Assembly (NCBI RefSeq): GCF_000012305.1
Contig: NC_007204.1
Coordinates: forward strand, 930,001 to 994,000
Length of the DNA: 64,000 bases
Direction of reading: 5' to 3'
Source: Psychrobacter arcticus 273-4
GTDB taxonomy: Bacteria; Pseudomonadota; Gammaproteobacteria; Pseudomonadales; Moraxellaceae
The notes under the pieces are model-generated. The model saw only the letters and a program-made list of their open reading frames with translations, did not search any database and was not told the origin of the DNA. The position numbers and the translations under genes are program-made. Positions 1 to 6,586 of this stretch are shown here, one piece after another (position 1 is the first letter of the stretch; every line of letters begins with the position of its first letter).

Positions 1-452
1 AAAACAATAGCATAAGAGATCCATACCAAGGCAATCAGAATATCGATCGGCCATTCAAGCTCAGCATATTCTTTGGTCGAGGTTAAACCTAGTGGAAGGG
101 TAATCACGGCAGATACGATCACTGCCTGCCACCCCCAAAAGGTAAACCAAGCCAGATATGGCGCAAATAATCTTGTTTTACAGGTACGCTGAACGATGTA
201 ATAAGACGTTGCGAACAAGGCTGAGCCACCGAACGCAAAAATAACTGCATTGGTGTGCAGTGGTCTTAAACGACTAAATGTTATCCATGGAATGTCAGCG
301 TTGAGAGCTGGCCAAACCAACTCTGAAGCAATGAACACACCAAGGCTCATGCCGATTATGCCCCATACTATGGCCATGATCGTAAAAAATCGTACGATAG
401 TGATTTCGTACTCACGGTCAATGGGGGTGAGTGCTGTGTTTTGTAAACTCAT
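1..452 (-). CDS. ccoN: cbb3-type cytochrome c oxidase subunit I, N-terminal part
   Basis: Catalytic heme-copper subunit of the cbb3 terminal oxidase in the inner membrane; only about 150 N-terminal residues lie in the window and the gene runs off the left edge. Reading from an ATG at 452, the protein starts [20 protein letters not shown], then a hydrophobic helix ([22 protein letters not shown]), then the family-typical [22 protein letters not shown] segment, which carries the first heme-ligand histidine region. A good ribosome binding site (AAAGGA) sits 7-8 bases before the ATG. Upstream is a long AT-rich gap. I searched that gap by eye for an FNR/ANR box (TTGAT-N4-ATCAA) and found none. Identification rests on recognised CcoN sequence and is strong despite truncation. 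Confidence 0.9.
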   Translation of the reverse strand, partial: MSLQNTALTPIDREYEITIVRFFTIMAIVWGIIGMSLGVFIASELVWPALNADIPWITFSRLRPLHTNAVIFAFGGSALFATSYYIVQRTCKTRLFAPYLAWFTFWGWQAVIVSAVITLPLGLTSTKEYAELEWPIDILIALVWISYAIV

Positions 453-1328
453 TGGATGATTCCTTTACAGCCCGAATTATCAACAGAATTAACTAACACG
501 CCGCGTCATCTGGATCATGATAACTATCATAACCAGACAATGGCTTTGGTAAATGCTGTTTTTCACTCGTCTTATTAGGCTGACGGTATTAACTATCAAG
601 CTAAGCATGGTCTAGATATCAGTGATTGCTGATGGGTAGAAAGCAGTACTAAAACGCACTGCAAGCACAGCTGGTTGCATAGTAGGATTGTTAATATATT
701 GTCAGATTTAATAAGAAAATGTGCCGTTCTCGAGCATCAAACATCTATTGAGCCGGAGTATTTATCTTAATTGTCACCGCTAAAAGCCGTACAAACCAAG
801 ATAGATACTAATGTTCAACCGGTGATAAGAAGGTATCGACCGTCAATGTATGCTAGCGATAGCTGACAAAAAAACATATTTACGTAATGTTTAGTTAAAA
901 CTCCCGACTCTGTTTAAGGGTATTGTAACGCAAACCTAATCAAATATCATCAGAACTATGCGCCAAAATACAAACTCTTTGGTAAAAATTTTAGCAAGTA
1001 ACTTATTACTGCTGCGTTATCCACTTATTTTATACCCAATTTCACGACTATTCTATAGATGAAAAAAGATAGTATTAACAAGTTTGTACAAACAAATTAT
1101 TAAAAAGGTTTTGTAACAATTGTAGTATTTGCTCTACAAATAGGTTTTACTTATTATAAATTCGCATCTTATAATGCAACTGAGCAGTATCGATAATAAA
1201 GTGCTTATTATATAAAATAATCACCTTGTAGTAGTAAGTTTTTTTATCATTTAACTGGCTGTTAGGTTGGAGCACGAAAGGTGCTGACCTAGCACTGATC
1301 AACAATAATAGGCATTAAGGATAATAAT
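453..1328. other. long AT-rich intergenic region
   Basis: 876 bases between divergent ccoN and the SCP2-domain gene without a credible ORF, tRNA or known RNA family. It holds a 12-bp perfect palindrome GTTTGTACAAAC (1082-1093) and a perfect TATAAT hexamer (1170-1175) preceded 17 bases earlier by TTACTT. The rest shows nothing I can name. Confidence 0.6.
1147..1175 (+). promoter_or_regulatory. possible sigma-70 promoter for the SCP2-domain gene
   Basis: A perfect -10 hexamer TATAAT at 1170-1175 with a weak -35-like TTACTT 17 bases upstream. The transcript would have an approximately 145-base leader before the ATG at 1329. The -35 matches consensus poorly, so this is a suggestion only. Confidence 0.35.
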
Positions 1329-1718
1329 ATGGCAGTTTTTTTGACAGATGAGTGGTTTGAGCAAGTTGAGAAAATGGGTCAAGAAGCCGGTGAGCTTAAT
1401 TTACCACCAGCACTTGCGAATATGATCGTTAATCTAAAAGTATCTGACGCTGAGCAAGACATCGAAGCAAACTTTGCAAACGGTTTATTGCATCGCGGCT
1501 TAAACGATGCAGCGACGACAACATTATTGCTTGACCGCAGTATCTTACAATCCATCATCACTGATTTCGATACCAATGAAATCATGGGTGCCTTTATGGG
1601 TGGTAAAATTCGTGTCGAGGGCGACATGTCACAGTTGATGGCGGTACAGACGGCTCGTCCAAGTACTGAGCAAAAAGAGCTTTATAGCCGCATCAAATCA
1701 ATGACTACGATGGCTTAA
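1329..1718 (+). CDS. SCP2 sterol-binding domain-containing protein
   Basis: 129-residue cytoplasmic protein whose whole length matches the SCP-2/sterol-carrier-like fold: an N-terminal helix (TDEWFEQVEKMGQ), a beta core, the LHRGLNDAATTTLLLDRSIL stretch and the characteristic MGAFMGGKIRVEGDMSQLM motif (residues about 83-103). That motif resembles the usual GKLKVEGDM-type signature of the family. Such stand-alone bacterial SCP2 proteins are thought to bind fatty-acyl or lipid ligands; the ligand here is unknown. AAGGA lies 8 bases before the ATG. Monocistronic, followed by a strong hairpin terminator. Confidence 0.8.
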   Translation: MAVFLTDEWFEQVEKMGQEAGELNLPPALANMIVNLKVSDAEQDIEANFANGLLHRGLNDAATTTLLLDRSILQSIITDFDTNEIMGAFMGGKIRVEGDMSQLMAVQTARPSTEQKELYSRIKSMTTMA

Positions 1719-1777
1719 GGTTGTTATCGCCTTAATCGTATTTTATACAAATAAAAAGCCCCTAATCTGAACAGACA

Positions 1778-1815
1778 CCCCATAAGTTGAACACAACTTA
1801 TGGGGCTTTTTATTT
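1778..1815 (+). terminator. Rho-independent terminator after the SCP2 gene
   Basis: Perfect 12-bp stem (1778-1789 with 1794-1805), 4-base loop, then TTTTTATTTG. It is nearly symmetrical with the AAAAAG upstream, so it may also serve the convergent minus-strand gene ending at 1838. The left arm sits in a stretch that resembles an IS3-family terminal repeat (see findings). Confidence 0.85.
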
Positions 1816-1837
1816 GTATGAAATAAACTAATTCTCA

Positions 1838-2806
1838 CTAGCTTGCTTTTGACTGTGCTACTTGCTGGTTTTCTTTATAAATAGCTGCTTGTAGCCAAAC
1901 GTTCGCTTGCACATAATCATGAACGTTAATAGAGGCGGTATCTGGTGTTTTAAGCGCACCAATACGCATCACGAACGGGTCAGCATCTTGCTCACGCAGT
2001 ACCACCACATCAAACAGAATAATCGTCTTGCCATTAAATAAGGTTTCTTGCTTGCCAAGCACTTGACCTTGACACCAGGCTTCGTCTTCTTGTCCTAACG
2101 TATCCCCAAACAGGTAGGCACACATATGACCCAAATTAATCTCAACTGGTGCCATTTGTTCTTTGGTTTCTGGCTGCCATGCTTTGATTTGTTCTTGTAA
2201 GTCATCCGGCATTTTTCCATCGTTTGCCGCGACGATATCATTGAAAGCACGGTGGTAGCGTATCGCGTCTTGATCTTCTACCTTAATGACCTCATTTTGT
2301 TCACTAAGCTTAATCTCATGTGCCCATGCGCTAAAGTTAACAAAATAGGCTGTATCACGTTGATATATATGACGATTGGCAGTATATAACTGATCAAAAG
2401 CGTAGATGATGCTGCCATCAGTGGTGCGTAAGCGTAATACCGCATCGTGCGAGTTGTCATTGACAATCATACGCTCAATTTTACAGCTTAATCCGTATGG
2501 GCTATCGACACAAGGGTAAGCATTGATAAAGCATTCAGGCTTGCCATTCTTCATCGCCAGTACTTGATTGATATGACAAGGCTGGTTCTCAGATAGCAAT
2601 AAACAGCTGTCTTTGGCACTGACACTGGTATTAAGTCCTTTAGGCATTGCTGCTTGTTCAATCATCTTTTGTAACCATTCAGGTACATCATGACTCATGT
2701 CATCAGTCAGAATACGCCAATGGTCGCCGTGACCAGCTGATTGTTCATCAGTTAAGATGATTTTGGTAGGAGACTGGATGTTTTTATATTGATAATTAAT
2801 AGTCAT
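1838..2806 (-). CDS. conserved hypothetical protein, 322 aa
   Basis: Not recognised. Soluble, acidic protein without signal peptide or membrane helices. N-terminal part contains three cysteines in a CLLLSENQPCHINQV-like region and PECFINAYPCVDS; the C-terminal part (INLGHMCAYLFGDTLGQEDEAWCQGQVLGKQETLF) looks like a beta-rich binding domain. Start: an in-frame TTG lies at 2818 (LSIFM) and the first ATG at 2806; neither has a convincing ribosome binding site, and I chose the ATG. Codon use matches its neighbours. Transcribed alone, convergent with the SCP2 gene. Confidence 0.6.
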   Translation of the reverse strand: MTINYQYKNIQSPTKIILTDEQSAGHGDHWRILTDDMSHDVPEWLQKMIEQAAMPKGLNTSVSAKDSCLLLSENQPCHINQVLAMKNGKPECFINAYPCVDSPYGLSCKIERMIVNDNSHDAVLRLRTTDGSIIYAFDQLYTANRHIYQRDTAYFVNFSAWAHEIKLSEQNEVIKVEDQDAIRYHRAFNDIVAANDGKMPDDLQEQIKAWQPETKEQMAPVEINLGHMCAYLFGDTLGQEDEAWCQGQVLGKQETLFNGKTIILFDVVVLREQDADPFVMRIGALKTPDTASINVHDYVQANVWLQAAIYKENQQVAQSKAS

Positions 2807-2818
2807 GAAGATACTCAA

Positions 2819-3256
2819 ACTTAAGTCGGCAATGAGGTTTGGGTCTGAAACTGTGATCGCTGAGTACCATTTACCGTTTTAAAAGAGGGGTTTATGATGG
2901 TCAGCAATGCCGTCAGTAAAGAGGCAACAAACAACAATTAGGGGTTAATGATAATTGTCCTTAGCATACAATATATAGGTATAGACACAGAGAATAGCAA
3001 GTCTCTCATAAAAAATAATAATAAAATCCCATTTTTTATTATAAAATTTGGGCAGTTTTCGGTAATGACTGGCACCTGTTAGCCAAATTGTGTCAAACTA
3101 ACTCCCTTTATGACAGCCGCATTTTGCTTGTCTTACCCCCTGTTTTTGTGTTCGATTGATATGTTTTTGTGGCAGCTGCAAAAGTGTGATGCAATTGCCG
3201 CTATTTGTTTTGTAACCTACATAAAGTCGCACGTAGATAAGATAAAGAGTTTGAAT
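2819..3256. other. intergenic region upstream of lolC
   Basis: 438 AT-rich bases between the divergent unknown gene and lolC. The only coding-like signal is a 15-codon ORF at 2894-2941 (ATG ATG GTC AGC...) directly preceded by AGAGGGG; it could be a leader peptide or chance. An in-frame extension of lolC to 3110 exists but is not family-like. No clear promoter was identified. Confidence 0.4.
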
Positions 3257-4492
3257 ATGTTTCGTCCTTTAGCGTTATTTATCGGCTTACGGTACACCCG
3301 AGCAGAACGTAGTAATGGTTTTATCTCTTTTATATCGCTGATCTCAATGATTGGTCTGACGCTTGGCGTGGCGGTATTGATTACGGTGCTGTCGGTCATG
3401 AACGGCTTTGATCGTGAGCTAAAGACTCGTATTTTGGGTATGGTGCCGCAAGCGACCGTCACATCAACCGAGATTATCGGTGATTGGAAACAACTCGCGG
3501 ACAAAATTAAAGAAGATCCAGAAGTGGTTGCGGTTGCGCCTTTTATCCAGTTGCAAGGTATGTTGACGTCAAATGGTCAGGTAGCCGGTATCATGGTGAC
3601 AGGTGTTGATCCTGAGTATGAGAAAAACGTTTCAATCATCAATGAGCATATGGTGGAAGGCAATATTGATACGCTAAAAAATGGCGAGTTTGGTATTGTG
3701 CTTGGTGAAGGTATGGTGCAATCACTAGGACTGCAATTGGGCGACAAAGTCACTCTAGTGCTGCCAGAAGCGTCGCCCTCACCTGCTGGCGTGATACCAC
3801 GCTTTAAGCGCTTTACCTTGACCGGTATATTCTCTATCAGTCCAGAAGTCGACAGTCTCATGGCATTTATTCCAATGGGCGACGCCGCCAAGCTATTACG
3901 TTTACCAGAGGGCGCGCAAGGTATCCGTATGAAGCTTAATGATATCTTTACAGCGCCAATGGCGGCGCAAAAAGCGGCTGCGATAGCGCCTGAGCAATTA
4001 TATCCTAGTGATTGGACCCAAACGCATGGCAACTTATTTGGTGCCATCCAAATGGAAAAAGCCATGGTAGGATTGCTGCTGTTCTTAATCATACTCGTGG
4101 CAGCTTTTAATATTGTCTCAAGTTTGGTCATGTTGGTGACTGATAAAAAAGCGGATATTGCTATTTTAAAAACCTTTGGTGCCTCACCGCGTCTGATTAC
4201 TCAAGTCTTCATGGTGCAAGGTGTGGTCATCGGTTTTATTGGTACGATTGCAGGGACGATATTGGGCGTGATATTTGCATTGACGGTCAGTGATATTTTA
4301 GGCTTTATCAATCAAAGCTTTGATCTAAATTTATTTGATGCCTATTTTGTGAACTATTTGCCATCGCAGCTACGTTTGGTAGATGTGGTACTGATTACCA
4401 GTGCGTCATTTGTGTTGAGCTTTTTGGCAACCGTTTATCCAGCACGCCGAGCGGCTAAAATTCAGCCTGCACAAACGCTGCGTTACGAGTAA
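3257..4492 (+). CDS. lolC: lipoprotein-releasing ABC transporter permease (LolC/LolF type)
   Basis: Inner-membrane permease that with LolD extracts outer-membrane lipoproteins and hands them to LolA. 411 residues, the usual length. Starts MFRPLALFIGLRYTRAERSN, the classical LolC/E amino terminus. One N-terminal helix (FISLISMIGLTLGVAVLITVLSVMNGFD) is followed by a periplasmic domain (about 50-265), then three C-terminal helices of the FtsX domain (MVGLLLFLIILVAAFNIVSSLVML, GVVIGFIGTIAGTILGVIFAL, VVLITSASFVLSFLATVYPARRAA). An in-frame ATG at 3110 would add 49 unrelated residues; I chose 3257 by family alignment. Only one permease precedes lolD and no lolE follows, suggesting a LolF-like homodimer as described in related Moraxellaceae. 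Confidence 0.92.
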   Translation: MFRPLALFIGLRYTRAERSNGFISFISLISMIGLTLGVAVLITVLSVMNGFDRELKTRILGMVPQATVTSTEIIGDWKQLADKIKEDPEVVAVAPFIQLQGMLTSNGQVAGIMVTGVDPEYEKNVSIINEHMVEGNIDTLKNGEFGIVLGEGMVQSLGLQLGDKVTLVLPEASPSPAGVIPRFKRFTLTGIFSISPEVDSLMAFIPMGDAAKLLRLPEGAQGIRMKLNDIFTAPMAAQKAAAIAPEQLYPSDWTQTHGNLFGAIQMEKAMVGLLLFLIILVAAFNIVSSLVMLVTDKKADIAILKTFGASPRLITQVFMVQGVVIGFIGTIAGTILGVIFALTVSDILGFINQSFDLNLFDAYFVNYLPSQLRLVDVVLITSASFVLSFLATVYPARRAAKIQPAQTLRYE

Positions 4493-4536
4493 TTTATAGG
4501 CGTCAATGCCGTGATAAATAAAATAAAGGAAGCATT

Positions 4537-5217
4537 ATGTCTGCTATCTTAAAAGCGACCAATATTAATAAGATATACGATGAAGGCGCCGTGAGTACCC
4601 AAGTTTTGACTGGTTTGGATTTGACTGTCAATGCCGGTGAGCGTATTGCTATCGTTGGCACCAGTGGGTCAGGAAAGAGTACCTTGCTTCATCTGCTTGG
4701 TGGGCTTGATACGCCAACCAGTGGTGAGGTTTGGTTGCATGGTCAGTTATTAAACAGTATGAATGAGACCGAACGCGGTGCGATGCGTAATAAGCATTTG
4801 GGATTTATTTATCAGTTCCATCATCTGTTGGCTGAATTTACTGCCGTTGAAAACGTTGCCATGCCATTATTGATGCGCTCAGAAGTATCGACGGCTGAAG
4901 CGCGTCAACAAGCCATCGATATTTTAAACAGTGTTGGTCTTGAGCATCGTTTGGCACATAGACCTGGTGAGCTGTCAGGTGGTGAGCGTCAGCGTGTGGC
5001 GATTGCGCGTGCTTTGGTCACTAAGCCGTCGCTTATTTTGGCAGATGAGCCAACGGGTAACCTAGATTATGACAATGCGCAAAGCGTGTTTGGATTATTA
5101 TCAGAGCTACAAAGCACCATGCAAACAGCACTATTGATGGTCACCCATGATCGCAATCTAGCAGCGCTTGCTGATCGTCAGCTGTTATTACGCAATGGTC
5201 ATTGGGAAAATTATTAA
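4537..5217 (+). CDS. lolD: lipoprotein-releasing ABC transporter ATP-binding protein LolD
   Basis: Cytoplasmic ATPase of the Lol lipoprotein-release complex. 226 residues. Walker A GTSGSGKS at 41-48, Q-loop in [23 protein letters not shown] signature [15 protein letters not shown] at about 147-161, Walker [13 protein letters not shown] and the H-loop in [10 protein letters not shown]. The MacB/LolD subfamily is indicated by the [16 protein letters not shown] stretch. AAAGGA stands 6 bases before the ATG; the gene follows lolC by 44 bases and is surely co-transcribed. Confidence 0.95.
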   Translation: MSAILKATNINKIYDEGAVSTQVLTGLDLTVNAGERIAIVGTSGSGKSTLLHLLGGLDTPTSGEVWLHGQLLNSMNETERGAMRNKHLGFIYQFHHLLAEFTAVENVAMPLLMRSEVSTAEARQQAIDILNSVGLEHRLAHRPGELSGGERQRVAIARALVTKPSLILADEPTGNLDYDNAQSVFGLLSELQSTMQTALLMVTHDRNLAALADRQLLLRNGHWENY

Positions 5218-5229
5218 AATATAAAAGAA

Positions 5230-5258
5230 AACAGGCTGCAAAATAGCAGCCTGTTTAT
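5230..5258 (+). terminator. hairpin after lolD
   Basis: Perfect 10-bp stem AACAGGCTGC / GCAGCCTGTT (5230-5239, 5246-5255) with a 6-base loop, 13 bases after the lolD stop. The T-run is short (TTTATT) and the next gene begins only about 20 bases on, so it may attenuate rather than end transcription. Confidence 0.6.
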
Positions 5259-5276
5259 TGAATGAGGATGAATATA

Positions 5277-5585
5277 ATGGATAAAGATGACGACCCGATT
5301 GCCGCTTTTGGCAGCATTGAAGAAGGCGATGAGCCATTAAAATCTTATATGGATACTGCGTTATTTGATACGCTCGATAAACAGGAGCAAATAGATTTAC
5401 TGACGCCCATTTTCGATCATATTACTTTGGCAGGTGTTGATTTTGATTTAAAGGCTCAAGACAGTGCGACAGGTAAGCGTTATGTATTGCTCAAAAACGA
5501 AGAGGTGGTTGAAGTTTTTGTGATGGATAATAAGCTGACTGACAATATTCTTAATGCTATTGAAGACAATAAAGACGATGATTAA
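5277..5585 (+). CDS. small acidic hypothetical protein, 102 aa
   Basis: Not recognised as a named family. Strongly acidic soluble protein with Asp/Glu-rich ends (MDKDDDPIAAFGSIEEGDEP ... NAIEDNKDDD) and a middle that looks like an alpha/beta segment (YVLLKNEEVVEVFVMDNKLTDNILNAIE). Start chosen at 5277 because GAGG at 5264-5267 gives proper spacing; upstream in-frame ATGs at 5262 and 5268 lack one. It follows the lolD hairpin closely and could be the last gene of the lol operon by read-through. Convergent with the DUF2062 gene 9 bases beyond its stop. Confidence 0.65.
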   Translation: MDKDDDPIAAFGSIEEGDEPLKSYMDTALFDTLDKQEQIDLLTPIFDHITLAGVDFDLKAQDSATGKRYVLLKNEEVVEVFVMDNKLTDNILNAIEDNKDDD

Positions 5586-5594
5586 TAGTCTTGA

Positions 5595-6188
5595 TTAAAG
5601 TTTGGGCGGCTTATTTGAAGAGCTAAGCTGCCTTTTTTGCCAACTGGTGACAGCCTTATAACGCCAGATAGTTTTAAACCCTAAGCCGCATACGATGCTT
5701 GTGATAATGGCTAAGATAGTCAGACCTAAGCAAAATGCAGTTAAGGACACGGTGCCTTTATAAGTAATAAAGGGATTGGCACCGTTAGATATGATCCATA
5801 AACTTAAGTCAGAGATCATCCTGCCAATAGTGCGCAAGCTAATCATCGGCAGATCGAGGATTTTGGCACCGATATAGTAACCGGTGTAAAATACAGGTAG
5901 GGTAGTGAGCGGATTGGTAATCCATGTCAAACCAAGTGCCATAGGAACATTGGCACGAAAAATAAGTGCACCAATCAATGCCAACAACATCTGTCCCGGC
6001 AAGGGAAAAAAGGCACTCAGCACACCGATATAGACGGCTTTATTTAAGCTATGGCGATTAAAATGCCACAAGCGCGGGTCAGAAAGTTGCGGCGCAAACA
6101 GTTTTAATGTGCGACTTTCTAACACTTTTTCGGGGGTAGGTAATAGGTCTTTTAGACGTTTTTTTGGCACAGAATTGCCTTTACTCAT
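5595..6188 (-). CDS. DUF2062 domain-containing membrane protein
   Basis: About 197 residues. DUF2062 signature region HSLNKAVYIGVLSAFFPLPGQMLLALIGALIFRANVPMALGLTWITNPLTTLPVFYTGYYIG (roughly residues 47-110) with two hydrophobic segments, then a C-terminal helix (GTVSLTAFCLGLTILAIITSIVCGLG). The function of DUF2062 proteins is not established; Pfam groups them as small integral membrane proteins. Start: ATG at 6188 chosen over an in-frame TTG at 6206; both have weak ribosome binding sites. Minus strand, convergent with the small acidic protein. Confidence 0.8.
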   Translation of the reverse strand: MSKGNSVPKKRLKDLLPTPEKVLESRTLKLFAPQLSDPRLWHFNRHSLNKAVYIGVLSAFFPLPGQMLLALIGALIFRANVPMALGLTWITNPLTTLPVFYTGYYIGAKILDLPMISLRTIGRMISDLSLWIISNGANPFITYKGTVSLTAFCLGLTILAIITSIVCGLGFKTIWRYKAVTSWQKRQLSSSNKPPKL

Positions 6189-6431
6189 TGTCCGCCGCCC
6201 GCTCAATCATAATAATAGCTTGGTAGGCAGTCATGTTATTGATAAAAATATAGATAAGAATTCTATCAGAAAAACGCAAAAAGAACGTTAGGTAATCACC
6301 ATCCTGGTGTGTGTAATTAGTATAGGATAATATCAGGATAAATACCATGGCTTGATGTGGCAGTATTTAGCGACAAGGTAATGTAAAAAGCATATCGCAA
6401 TTTTTTAGTGAACGCTATTTATCATTTCAAA

Positions 6432-6569
6432 TATAGTTGAAATACTTTAAAGTCGCTACCGTATTGCTGGTGTAAATTTTTTGCAGCCTCTGTCTGCGTA
6501 GGCACAGCAAGCAAGAAAAATTTGCACCAGTAGTACGTGTTGTATCGATATTACTTTTCACCGACTATA
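6432..6569 (+). repeat. 138-bp palindromic MITE-like repeat, copy 1
   Basis: Begins TATAGTTGAAATAC and ends CACCGACTATA. Seven near-identical copies occur in this window at exactly 138 bp. Imperfect inverted arms share TATAGT ends and the inner CTGGTGyAAATTTTT block, around a core containing CTGTCTGCGTAGGCACAG. This copy ends six bases before the comEC ribosome binding site (AAGGAG, 6576-6581), so it occupies the comEC promoter/leader region. Confidence 0.93.
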
Positions 6570-6586
6570 TCAAGCAAGGAGCGCTG

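Noticed and set aside
453..1328. FNR/ANR box for ccoN
   Set aside because: No TTGAT-N4-ATCAA-like site found; the best partial matches keep only one half-site.
3110..3256. N-terminal extension of LolC by 49 residues
   Set aside because: The family begins at MFRPLALFIGLRYTRA; the extension is not family-like and crosses a stretch of promoter-like AT-rich DNA.
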